Positions 1-7,822 of a stretch of DNA of 64,000 nt are shown here, piece after piece. Within the stretch, counting starts at the first letter, position 1, and each line of letters opens with the position of its first letter. The notes under the pieces were generated by a model that saw only the letters and a list, made by a program, of their open reading frames with translations, did not search any database and had not been told where the DNA came from. Source of the DNA: Streptosporangium canum (lineage in GTDB: Bacteria > Actinomycetota > Actinomycetes > Streptosporangiales > Streptosporangiaceae); assembly GCF_900113865.1 (NCBI RefSeq), contig NZ_FOQY01000023.1:62001-126000 (forward strand). The letters run 5' to 3'. Position numbers and translations under genes: made by a program.

Positions 1-2
1 TC

Positions 3-1244
3 CTCCCGCATCTGGAACGAGCCCTGCTCGCCGGGCACGACCTGGTCCTGCTGGGCGAGCGCGGCCAGGGCAAGACCCGGCTCATCCGCACCGTCACCGG
101 CCTGCTCGACGAGTGGACGCCCGTCGTCGACGGCTGCGAGATCAACGACCACCCCTACGAGCCCTCCTGCGTCCGCTGCCGCCGTCTGGCCGGCGAGACG
201 GGCGAGGAGCTGCCGATCTCCTGGAAGCACCGCAACGAGCGGTACGGCGAGAAGCTCGCCACTCCCGACACCTCCGTCGGCGACCTGATCGGCGACATCG
301 ACCCGATCAAGATCGCGGAAGGGCGCACGCTCGGCGACCCGGAGACCGTCCACTACGGCCTGGTCCCGCGGAGCAACCGGGGTGTCTTCTCCGTCAACGA
401 GCTGCCCGACCTGGCCGAGCGGATCCAGGTGTCGCTGCTCAACGTGCTGGAGGAGCGCGACATCCAGGTCCGCGGCTACAACCTGCGGCTTCCGCTGGAC
501 ATCCTGCTGATCGCCAGCGCCAACCCCGAGGACTACACCAACCGCGGCCGGATCATCACTCCGCTGAAGGACCGCTTCGGCGCCGAGATCCGCACCCACT
601 ATCCGCTCTCGATCGAGGCCGAGCTCACGCTCATCCGCCAGGAGGCGGCACTCGACCAGGTGGGCGCCGACCTCCCCGAGCACCTGGTCGAGGTGATCGC
701 CCGCTTCACCCGGCTGGTCCGCGAGTCCACGGCGGTCGACGCCCGTTCCGGGGTGTCGGCCCGCTTCTCCATCGCCGCGGCCGAGACCGCCGCGGCCTCC
801 GCCGTACGGCGTGCGGCCCTGACCGGCGAGGAGCACGCGGTCACCCGGGTGGCCGACCTGCCGGGCATCGTGCACACGCTGCGCGGCAAGGTGGAGTTCG
901 AGGTCAGCGAGGAGGGCCGGGAGACCGAGGTCCTCGCCCACCTGCTCCGCCGGGCCGTGGCCGAGACGTTCCGGGGCACGCTCGGGGGCGCGGACCTGAA
1001 CGCGCTGCTGGAGCGGTTCTCCGAGGGCGTCCAGGTCGAGTCCGGGCCCATGATCCCCGCCGCGGAGCTGCTGCGCAGGATCGGCCCGGTGCCCGGCCTG
1101 GCCAAGATCATGTCGAGGCTCGGCATCGGCGACGAGTCCCCGGGACACGCCGCGGCCGCGCTGGAGTTCGCCCTGGAGGGGCTCTACCTCCTGCGCCGCC
1201 TGTCCAAGGACGAAGTGGACGGCACGGCGGTCTACCGCACCTGA
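3..1244 (+). CDS. AAA+ ATPase, MoxR/magnesium-chelatase-I-like (5' partial)
   Basis: The start lies beyond the left edge; the frame is open from base 3. A Walker A motif GERGQGKT is at visible residues 18-25 and a Walker B-like GVFSVNELPDL lies near nt 390-420, followed by the sensor segment LLIASANPEDY typical of ChlI/MoxR ATPases. A CxxC motif (CVRC, nt 168-179) lies in an insertion between Walker A and B. The next gene encodes a VWA-domain protein 9 bp downstream, the usual AAA+/VWA pairing in which the ATPase drives remodelling or metal insertion with its VWA partner. The physiological substrate of this pair is not known. It is not a true chlorophyll magnesium chelatase, because no pigment genes are near. 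Confidence 0.85.
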   Translation, partial: LPHLERALLAGHDLVLLGERGQGKTRLIRTVTGLLDEWTPVVDGCEINDHPYEPSCVRCRRLAGETGEELPISWKHRNERYGEKLATPDTSVGDLIGDIDPIKIAEGRTLGDPETVHYGLVPRSNRGVFSVNELPDLAERIQVSLLNVLEERDIQVRGYNLRLPLDILLIASANPEDYTNRGRIITPLKDRFGAEIRTHYPLSIEAELTLIRQEAALDQVGADLPEHLVEVIARFTRLVRESTAVDARSGVSARFSIAAAETAAASAVRRAALTGEEHAVTRVADLPGIVHTLRGKVEFEVSEEGRETEVLAHLLRRAVAETFRGTLGGADLNALLERFSEGVQVESGPMIPAAELLRRIGPVPGLAKIMSRLGIGDESPGHAAAALEFALEGLYLLRRLSKDEVDGTAVYRT

Positions 1245-1253
1245 GGTGTCAGC

Positions 1254-3197
1254 ATGAGCTATCGCTATGGCGAATACCGGGACGGGCCCGACCCGCTCGC
1301 CCCGCCGTACGACGTCCGTTCGGCGCTCGACCAGATGGGCGACGCCGTCCTGTCCGGATCCAACCCCGGCCACGCCCTGCGTGACCTGCTCAAGCAGGGT
1401 CTGCCGGGGGCACAGGACCGGCGCGGGCTCGACGATCTGCTCCGCGAGGTACGGCGGCGCCGGCGCGAGCTGCGTGAGCGCGGCCGGCTCGATGGCACGC
1501 TGGAGCGGGCCAGGGCTCTGCTGGACAAGGCGATCGGCCAGGAGCGGAGCGAGCTGTTCCCCGACCCGTCGGACGACGCCCGGCTGCGCGAGTCGGAGCT
1601 CGACGGCCTCCCCGACGACACGGCGAGCGCGATCCAGGAGCTGAGCACCTACCAGTGGCGCTCGGCCGCCGCCCGGCAGACCTTCGAGGAGCTGCGCGAC
1701 CTGCTGCGCAGGGAGGTGCTCGACAGCCAGTTCCGCGGCATGCGGGAGGCACTGGCCAACCCCGACCCCGCCGCGATGGAGCGGGTCCGGGAGATGATGT
1801 CCGAGCTGAACGACATGCTCGACCGGGACGCCCGGGGTGAGCACACGCAGGATGACTTCGAGAATTTCATGTCGAAATATGGAGACATGTTCCCGGAGTC
1901 GCCGCGGAACCTGGAGGAGCTGGTCGACACCCTCGCGCGCCGGGCCGCCGCGACCCAGCGCCTGCTGGCCTCGCTCACCCCCCGCCAGCGTGAGGAGCTC
2001 AACGCGCTGATCAACCAGACGCTGGAGCAGGCCGGGATGGGCGAGCAGATGCGCCGCCTGGGCGAGTCGCTCTACTCCCGCCGCCCCGACCTCGCCTGGA
2101 ACACCCCGGAACGGCTGACCGGCGACGACCCCATGGGGATGGGCGACGCGGTGACGGCCCTCGACGAGCTCGCCGACCTGACCCAGCTGGAGGCCGCGCT
2201 CCGCCAGGACTACCCCGGCGCGCGGCTGGACGATATCGACGAGGGGGCGATCCGCCGCGCGCTGGGCCGCGCGGCCGTCGACGACCTGGAGGCACTCCGG
2301 CAGATCGAGCGGGAGCTGGAGCAGCAGGGATACCTCCGCCGCCAGCGGGGCAAGCTGGAGCTCACCCCCAAGGCCGTCCGCCGCCTCGGCGAGACCGCCC
2401 TGCGACGCGTCTTCGCCTCGCTCGAGTCGGGCCGCCGCGGCGACCACGACCAGGTCGACGCCGGCGCCGCCGGGGAGCTCACCGGCTCTTCCCGGCCCTG
2501 GCGGTTCGGCGACGAGCAGCCCATCGACGTGGTGCGCACGGTGGTCAACGGCGTACGGCGCGGCGGGGGCGGCGCGGTCACCCTGTCGGTCGACGACTTC
2601 GAGGTGGCGGAGACCGAGCGGCGCACGGCCGCGGCGGTGTGCCTGCTGGTGGACCTGTCCTACTCGATGGCCCTGCGCGGCACCTGGGCCGCGGCCAAGC
2701 AGACCGCGATGGCCCTGCAGGCGCTCGTCTCCTCGAAGTTCCCCCAGGACTCGGTACAGATCATCGGCTTCTCCAACTACGCCCGCGTCCTGCAGCCCGA
2801 CGAGCTGGCCGGGCTGGAGTGGGACATGGTCCAGGGCACGAACCTGCACCACGCCCTGCTGATCGCGGGCCGCCACCTGGACCGCCACCCCGACTTCGAA
2901 CCGGTCGTGCTCGTGGTCACCGACGGCGAACCGACCGCCCACCTGCGGCGCAACGGCTCAGCGGCCTTCGAGTGGCCGCCCACGCAGGAGACGCTGGAGC
3001 TGACGCTCGCCGAGGTCGACAAGATGACCCGGCGCCGGGCGACGCTCAACGTGTTCATGCTCGCCGAGGACGAGCGGCTGAAGGAGTTCGTGAACGAGGT
3101 CGCCCGGCGCAACGGCGGCCGGGTGTTCTCCTCCAGCGCCGACCGGCTGGGCGAATACGTCGTCAGCGACTTCCTGCGGACCCGCCGGGCGCGCTGA
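1254..3197 (+). CDS. VWA domain protein, partner of the upstream AAA+ ATPase
   Basis: This 647-residue protein has a long, charged, helical N-terminal part (residues 1-450) rich in Arg/Glu/Leu, and a C-terminal von Willebrand A domain. The MIDAS motif is DLSYS at residues 467-471, with the later metal residue in VTDGEPT near residue 560. It starts at ATG 1254 behind GAGGTG and follows the ATPase by 9 bp, so they are almost certainly one operon. By analogy with ChlD/CoxE/YehP-type pairs it probably serves as the metal-dependent adaptor of the ATPase complex in the cytoplasm. No signal peptide or membrane segment is seen. Confidence 0.85.
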   Translation: MSYRYGEYRDGPDPLAPPYDVRSALDQMGDAVLSGSNPGHALRDLLKQGLPGAQDRRGLDDLLREVRRRRRELRERGRLDGTLERARALLDKAIGQERSELFPDPSDDARLRESELDGLPDDTASAIQELSTYQWRSAAARQTFEELRDLLRREVLDSQFRGMREALANPDPAAMERVREMMSELNDMLDRDARGEHTQDDFENFMSKYGDMFPESPRNLEELVDTLARRAAATQRLLASLTPRQREELNALINQTLEQAGMGEQMRRLGESLYSRRPDLAWNTPERLTGDDPMGMGDAVTALDELADLTQLEAALRQDYPGARLDDIDEGAIRRALGRAAVDDLEALRQIERELEQQGYLRRQRGKLELTPKAVRRLGETALRRVFASLESGRRGDHDQVDAGAAGELTGSSRPWRFGDEQPIDVVRTVVNGVRRGGGGAVTLSVDDFEVAETERRTAAAVCLLVDLSYSMALRGTWAAAKQTAMALQALVSSKFPQDSVQIIGFSNYARVLQPDELAGLEWDMVQGTNLHHALLIAGRHLDRHPDFEPVVLVVTDGEPTAHLRRNGSAAFEWPPTQETLELTLAEVDKMTRRRATLNVFMLAEDERLKEFVNEVARRNGGRVFSSSADRLGEYVVSDFLRTRRAR

Positions 3198-3267
3198 CCG
3201 CAGGCCGGTCAGGGCGCGGCGGCTCCGGACGGACTCTGCGGCGGGAACACCGCAGGACGGCCTCATC

Positions 3268-3690
3268 TCACGCTTCGGCGTAGACGTGGTAGCCGTTGAG
3301 CGCGAGGTCGAAGCCGTCGCGGTAGTGGCGGTAGGAGCGGTAGCAGGGCCGCCAGGCCGTGCTGTTGCCGACGCCCGCCCGGGCGTCGGCGATGGCGGAG
3401 GGGACCCGCTCCGGACGGAGCAGCAGACCACCGCCGAGATAGCGGGCCTCGGCGAGCACCGTGCAGAACTCACGGTCGCCGGACACGTAACGGCCGCGGC
3501 GCCAGCCGCTCTCCTCGTCCCACACCAGCGCGTCGCCGCCGGTCAGGAGGATGGTGACGGCGCGCGGGTCGCAGGGCCCCTCCCACCAGTCGGTGGCCTC
3601 GGCGCCCAGCGCCTCGACGACGCGGCTCACGTAGAGAGCCGGCTGCCTCAGCCACTCCTCGGTGTACGGCTCGACATGTCTCACACCCAC
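3268..3690 (-). CDS. DUF6292 family protein
   Basis: A small actinobacterial protein of about 140 residues with the features of DUF6292: an N-terminal helix (YVSRVVEALG), a WW pair, ATILLTGGDALVWDE and GWRRG in the middle and RYLGGG in the last third. I place the start at GTG 3690 because AAGGGAG stands 8 bases upstream; the frame stays open to ATG 3777, which has no ribosome-binding site. Function is unknown; relatives are often small cytoplasmic proteins of streptomycetes and related genera. It converges with the VWA gene, with 70 bp between the stops. Confidence 0.6.
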   Translation of the reverse strand: MGVRHVEPYTEEWLRQPALYVSRVVEALGAEATDWWEGPCDPRAVTILLTGGDALVWDEESGWRRGRYVSGDREFCTVLAEARYLGGGLLLRPERVPSAIADARAGVGNSTAWRPCYRSYRHYRDGFDLALNGYHVYAEA

Positions 3691-3928
3691 AGCGGGCACT
3701 CCCTTGTGCCGTCGTGCACGATCCGGTTCAATGCTCGCCCGGCACGACCGCGATCTCACCACCGAAGGTCCCATCACACGGGAACGAGCTCGCCAGTGAT
3801 CCTACTCACTCCGCCGGGGTGCTCAGGGCCGAAATGCGAAGATCTACCATCGCACGCGGCCCGAAAGCCATGACATCCACAATGTGATGTTTTCGTGACA
3901 ACCACTTATCCGTCCGCTCTGTCTCTCT

Positions 3929-3952
3929 CACTGACGGCAGACGCCGTCAGTG
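3929..3952. promoter_or_regulatory. Inverted repeat upstream of small membrane gene
   Basis: Ten-base arms cactgacggc and gccgtcagtg are separated by agac, 20 bases before ATG 3973. It lies immediately before the ribosome-binding site, so it could be an operator or a leader hairpin. The partner regulator is unknown. Confidence 0.4.
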
Positions 3953-3972
3953 AACGGAAGTGAGGCGGTCCG

Positions 3973-4215
3973 ATGGTCGCGGCGATTCTCGTGGCGCTGA
4001 CGCTGGTCGCCGGCGTGTGTTACGAGCTGTGCATGCTTTCACGCACCCGCGACAGGCAGTTCCCGCCACCCGCGGCGGGCGGGACGTCCCCGGCACGGAG
4101 TGACCGGGATCCCTCTCCGGACACGGAGACATCCGGAGAGGGCGCGGAGACATCCGGAGAACTTGCGCGCGCCATACCCAGCCGAGATCACCGGGGGCTA
4201 ATGTCTGGCGCATGA
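3973..4215 (+). CDS. Small single-pass membrane protein, unknown
   Basis: This 80-residue frame starts at ATG 3973 with GTGAGG eight bases upstream. Residues 2-20 form one hydrophobic helix; the rest is a polar, Pro/Ser/Glu-rich tail with a small internal repeat (TSGEGAE then TSGELAR). Its stop overlaps the start of the next gene (ATGA at 4212-4215), which supports translation. I do not recognise a family. The repeated tail could mean that only the start is conserved. Confidence 0.5.
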   Translation: MVAAILVALTLVAGVCYELCMLSRTRDRQFPPPAAGGTSPARSDRDPSPDTETSGEGAETSGELARAIPSRDHRGLMSGA

Positions 4216-4637
4216 CAGACCTGTTGCTCTGGCTGCACATCGGTTTCGCGATCTTCGCCCTGGGGCCGGTCACCGCAGCCACCATGTCCACTCCCAGGTT
4301 CATCCGCGCCAAGGACGTCAACGTCCTGCGCTACCTGCACAAGACCACGCGCGTCTACGCCATCGCGGCCATCGGCGTGTTCCTGTTCGGCCTGCTGCTG
4401 GGCCGCGAATACCTGGGCAAACCCTATTTGTCGATCTCCATGACCCTGTTCATCGTCGCCGCGGTGCTCCTGGTCATCGTGGACCGGGACCAGATCACCG
4501 CCATCCGGGTCCTCAGCAACGAGAACCCGGACGACGACGCGAAGGTGCAGACCGGGCGGATCGCCGCGCTCTCCGGCATCATGACCCTGATCTGGCTGGT
4601 CATCCTGGTGCTGATGGTCTGGGGCGACCCGTACTGA
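4212..4637 (+). CDS. DUF2269-like integral membrane protein
   Basis: A 141-residue protein with four predicted membrane helices (about residues 3-24, 49-68, 76-95 and 117-137). An early WLHIGFAIFALGP motif and a later RYLHKTTRVYAI segment resemble the DUF2269 group of small membrane proteins. It begins at the ATGA overlap with the preceding small gene, so the two are translationally coupled. No enzyme motif is visible. Its last codons (GDPY, stop) are the first copy of a 15-bp repeat array that runs on into the downstream intergenic region. Confidence 0.65.
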   Translation: MTDLLLWLHIGFAIFALGPVTAATMSTPRFIRAKDVNVLRYLHKTTRVYAIAAIGVFLFGLLLGREYLGKPYLSISMTLFIVAAVLLVIVDRDQITAIRVLSNENPDDDAKVQTGRIAALSGIMTLIWLVILVLMVWGDPY

Positions 4638-4732
4638 TGAGCCCCGTACTGATGAGCCCCGTACCGATGCGGCCCGTGCCTGCGTGACCCGTGCTGACGT
4701 GACCCGTGTCGGCGCGGCCCGTCGCCCCGGTC
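4628..4732. repeat. Array of seven 15-bp repeats at a gene 3' end
   Basis: Seven successive 15-bp units all begin with cccgt (4628, 4643, 4658, 4673, 4688, 4703, 4718). The first two are identical (cccgtactgatgagc) and later ones diverge. The first copy includes the last sense codons and stop of the DUF2269-like gene. The remaining bases to metB (4733-4811) are GC-rich and without a gene. Confidence 0.8.
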
Positions 4733-4811
4733 ATACCGGCACGGGCCGCCCCCGGGTCGGCGTGACCGATCACCCCGCTGCCGGGCGGCCCGTGCCGGGC
4801 GGCGGGAGCCG

Positions 4812-5951
4812 CTAGCCCAGCGCCTGGCTCAGGTCGGCGAGCAGGTCGTCGATCGACTCGATGCCGACCGACAGGCGGACCAGGTCTCCGGGGACCTCCA
4901 GCGGCGAGCCCGCCGCCGAGGCGTGCGTCATCCGGCCGGGGTGCTCGATCAGCGACTCGACACCGCCGAGCGACTCGCCCAAGGTGAACAGCTTGGCCCG
5001 GTTGCACACCTCGACCGCCTCGGCCTCCCCGCCGGCCACCCGGAAGGAGACCATGCCGCCGAAGCGCCTCATCTGCTTGGCCGCGACCTCGTGGCCGGGG
5101 TGGTCGGGCATTCCCGGGTAGAGCACCGAGGTCACCCGCGGGTGGGCGAGCAGGAGGTCGACCACGCGCTCGGCGTTGTCGCAGTGGCGGTCCATCCGCA
5201 CCCCGAGCGTCTTGAGACCGCGCAGCGTCAGCCACGCGTCGAACGGCCCCGCCACCGCGCCCATCGCGTTCTGGTGGAAGGCGAGCTCCGCGCCCAGCTC
5301 GGCGTCGCCCGTGACGAGCGCGCCGCCGACCACGTCGGAGTGGCCGCCCACGTACTTGGTGGTGGAGTGCACCACGATGTCGGCGCCCAGCGACAGCGGC
5401 TGCTGGAGGTAGGGCGAAGCGAAGGTGTTGTCGACCACCAGCAGGGCGCCGTTGTCGTGCGCGAGCTGGGCCAGGGCCGCGATGTCCGCGATGCCGAGCA
5501 GCGGGTTGGTGGGCGTCTCCACCCAGACGATCCTGGTCTTCTGGGTCATGGCGGCCGCGACGGCGCGCAGGTCGCCGAGCGGCGCCGGGTCGTAGTGCAG
5601 CCCCCAGCGCGCGTGGACCTTGGAGAACAGCCGGTAGGTGCCGCCGTAGGCGTCGTTCGGGATGATGACGTGGTCATCGGGCTTGCAGACCGTGCGGAGC
5701 ACGGCGTCCTCGGCCGCCAGGCCGGAGGCGAAGGCAAGCCCCCGGGTGCCGCCCTCGACGGCGGCCATCGCCTCCTCCAGTGCGGTCCTGGTCGGGTTGG
5801 CCGACCGGCTGTACTCATATCCGGCGCGCAGCCCGCCCACGCCGTCCTGCTTGTACGTCGACACCGCGTAGATCGGAGGAACGACGGCCCCGGTGTGGGG
5901 GTCGGGCTCCTGACCTGCGTGGATGGCAAGCGTCTCGAATCCTTCACTCAT
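4812..5951 (-). CDS. metB: Cystathionine gamma-synthase
   Basis: A 379-residue PLP enzyme of the Cys/Met metabolism family. The Schiff-base lysine is K199 in HSTTKYVGGHSD, with NPT and ETPTNP motifs of the family at about residues 52-54 and 145-150, and the C-terminal ending SVGIESIDDLLADL typical of MetB. It joins O-succinyl- or O-acetylhomoserine to cysteine to give cystathionine. The start is ATG 5951 (SEGFETLAIHAG), where homologues begin, although the frame is open for another 150 codons. Cystathionine beta-synthase is encoded 2 kb away on the same strand, so forward and reverse transsulfuration enzymes are neighbours here. Confidence 0.93.
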   Translation of the reverse strand: MSEGFETLAIHAGQEPDPHTGAVVPPIYAVSTYKQDGVGGLRAGYEYSRSANPTRTALEEAMAAVEGGTRGLAFASGLAAEDAVLRTVCKPDDHVIIPNDAYGGTYRLFSKVHARWGLHYDPAPLGDLRAVAAAMTQKTRIVWVETPTNPLLGIADIAALAQLAHDNGALLVVDNTFASPYLQQPLSLGADIVVHSTTKYVGGHSDVVGGALVTGDAELGAELAFHQNAMGAVAGPFDAWLTLRGLKTLGVRMDRHCDNAERVVDLLLAHPRVTSVLYPGMPDHPGHEVAAKQMRRFGGMVSFRVAGGEAEAVEVCNRAKLFTLGESLGGVESLIEHPGRMTHASAAGSPLEVPGDLVRLSVGIESIDDLLADLSQALG

Positions 5952-6115
5952 ACGGCCAACGCTACTCGCAAAAGCACCGAAGCCATGCGGCAGCATGACG
6001 GGGCCGCACGCCGTACGACGGCGGTTACCCGACAGCTCCTCACGACGGCGATCGGGGGACGGCACGCCACACGACCGTACGTCACGACGACGATCACGGG
6101 ACCGCACGTCACCCC

Positions 6116-6328
6116 TCAGGCCGCCCGAGGCTCGCGGTCCTCCACGAGGCGCGGCCGCAGCCGCACGACCTCCCCGCCCGCGCTCACCGGCGGGGCCTGG
6201 ATGTGGCGGCCGCTGGCGCCCTCGGCGGGCTCCCCGTTGATACGCGACAGCAGGGCGGGGTCCGCGAGTGTCAGAGACACCGCGACCACGAGTCCGACGG
6301 CCAGCAACACGATCCCGATGACGGTCAT
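6116..6328 (-). CDS. Small membrane-anchored protein, unknown
   Basis: A 70-residue protein with one N-terminal hydrophobic helix (residues 2-23) and a polar tail rich in Arg and Glu, ending VEDREPRAA. A strong ribosome-binding site (GAGGAGAGGG) precedes ATG 6328, which makes it a likely real gene. No family is recognised. The 164 bp between it and metB hold no other feature I can see. Confidence 0.6.
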   Translation of the reverse strand: MTVIGIVLLAVGLVVAVSLTLADPALLSRINGEPAEGASGRHIQAPPVSAGGEVVRLRPRLVEDREPRAA

Positions 6329-6466
6329 TTCCCTCTCCTCTTCGACACCTCAAGCATCGGCGGCGGGCACCCCGCCCCGCCTCCGCTGAAGGATCGGTTC
6401 GCGGAGGCACCGATCAGCCGAACGGCTGATATTTCATGTCAGCCATGCGGCCTAGGCTCAGGGGCC

Positions 6467-7690
6467 GTGGGAGAAACACATCGCGTCGTCTACTGGATCC
6501 AACGGCTCAGCGAGTTCGCGCTCATCGGCTGGCTCTCCCTGCTGCTTCTGATCGACCTCGCGATCGCGGCGTCGAACGACGAATGGACGGCGTGGCTGAA
6601 TGCCCTGTGCGGCGTCGTCGGCGTCCTGGCCGTGCTGTGGCGCCGCACCCGGCGGGTCGGCGGGTTCGCCGTCCTGCTGGTGACGTCGTTCGTCTTCACC
6701 CTGGTCATAGGGATCGTCGGGGTCCGAGGGGGGCCGGGTCTGGCCGAGACGGGATCGCTGCTGATCCTGACCATCGGCGGGCTGCGCTGGATCGAGCCGA
6801 TCAGGCGGGCCGCGCTGTTCTCCGTGGCGTCGATGATCGTGCTGGAGACCGCGGCGGGGCGCCTTCCCCAGGGCAACATGGCCCTCGGCATGGGCTTCCT
6901 CGTCTTCGTCGGCTGGTCCTTCGCCGCCGCGGTCGGCGCCTATCTCCGCTTCCAGCTGGAGCGCCGCAAGGAGGCGGTGAGCTTCGTACGGCGGGCCGAA
7001 CGCCTGGAGCTCGCCAGGGAGCTGCACGACCTGGTCGCCCATCACATCACCGGGATCGTCGTCCAGGCGCAGGCAGCCAAGATCGTCGCCGAACAGAAGC
7101 CGGAGGCCGTGGTCCCCTCGCTGGAGGCGATCGCCAACGCCGGCGCCGACGCGCTGACCTCGATGCGCCGCCTGGTGAGCGTGCTGCGGGCGGAGGACGA
7201 GGCCGCCCGGACCCCCGGCAGCAGGCTCGCGGACATGCGGATCATGGTGGAGCGCTTCTCCGCCGGCGGCCCCAGGGTCGCCTTCGACATCGGCCAGGGC
7301 ATCACCGACGAGACCCTGGCCCCGGAGGTGATGACCACCCTCCACCGGGTCCTGCAGGAATCCCTGACCAATGTCCGCCGGCACGCCCCGGGCGCCGGCT
7401 GGGTGGAGGCGGACCTGCGGCTCTTCGCCGGCTCCGGCGGGCAGGACGGGCCCGACCGGCGCGCCTCGAACGGCAGGCAGACCCCGCGGAACCCGCCGGG
7501 CCGCGCGATGGGCACGGTACGGCTGCGCGTGCGCAACTACGGCTCGGCGGCCGACGTCAGGGTCTCCCGCCTGGGCGGCGGATTCGGCCTGGTGGGCATG
7601 GCCGAGCGCGTCGAGGCGCTCGGCGGCCGTCTTGTCGCCGGCCCCACCCCGGAGGGTGCCTGGGAGGTGCTGGCGGAGTTCGCCGTCTGA
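6467..7690 (+). CDS. NarL-type sensor histidine kinase (orphan)
   Basis: About 407 residues. The N-terminal part has around five or six hydrophobic helices (to residue about 160) and acts as a membrane sensor. A HisKA_3 dimerisation domain follows with the phosphorylated His at about residue 187 in ELHDLVAHH, then an HATPase_c domain with the N-box (LTNVRRHAPG) and a glycine-rich GGGFGLVGM lid. The start is GTG 6467 after a G-run; the frame upstream lacks a better site. There is no LuxR-type response regulator next to it, so its partner must be encoded elsewhere. Confidence 0.85.
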   Translation: MGETHRVVYWIQRLSEFALIGWLSLLLLIDLAIAASNDEWTAWLNALCGVVGVLAVLWRRTRRVGGFAVLLVTSFVFTLVIGIVGVRGGPGLAETGSLLILTIGGLRWIEPIRRAALFSVASMIVLETAAGRLPQGNMALGMGFLVFVGWSFAAAVGAYLRFQLERRKEAVSFVRRAERLELARELHDLVAHHITGIVVQAQAAKIVAEQKPEAVVPSLEAIANAGADALTSMRRLVSVLRAEDEAARTPGSRLADMRIMVERFSAGGPRVAFDIGQGITDETLAPEVMTTLHRVLQESLTNVRRHAPGAGWVEADLRLFAGSGGQDGPDRRASNGRQTPRNPPGRAMGTVRLRVRNYGSAADVRVSRLGGGFGLVGMAERVEALGGRLVAGPTPEGAWEVLAEFAV

Positions 7691-7695
7691 CCTGC

Positions 7696-7810
7696 CGACC
7701 GGCGGCCCACCGGCCTTCCGGCTCACCGGCTTTCCGGCTTCCGGCCTTACGACCCACCGGCCTCCGGCCCACCGGCCTTTCGATCTTCCGGTCTTTCGAC
7801 CGGCGGCCGG
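7696..7810. repeat. Degenerate 15-16-bp repeats between convergent genes
   Basis: Imperfect units of the type cccaccggccttccgg recur six or seven times between the stops of the histidine kinase and cbs. No spacer structure or gene is present. Unit length drifts between 15 and 17 bp. Confidence 0.6.
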
Positions 7811-7822
7811 TGAGGGAGGCGG

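Noticed and set aside
3198-3267. Terminator between the VWA and DUF6292 genes
   Set aside because: Only a six-pair stem (ctgcgg/ccgcag) is present, too weak to call.
5952-6410. 150-residue N-terminal extension of MetB
   Set aside because: The frame is open but Arg-rich and unlike any MetB; it runs through the small membrane-protein gene with its own strong ribosome-binding site.
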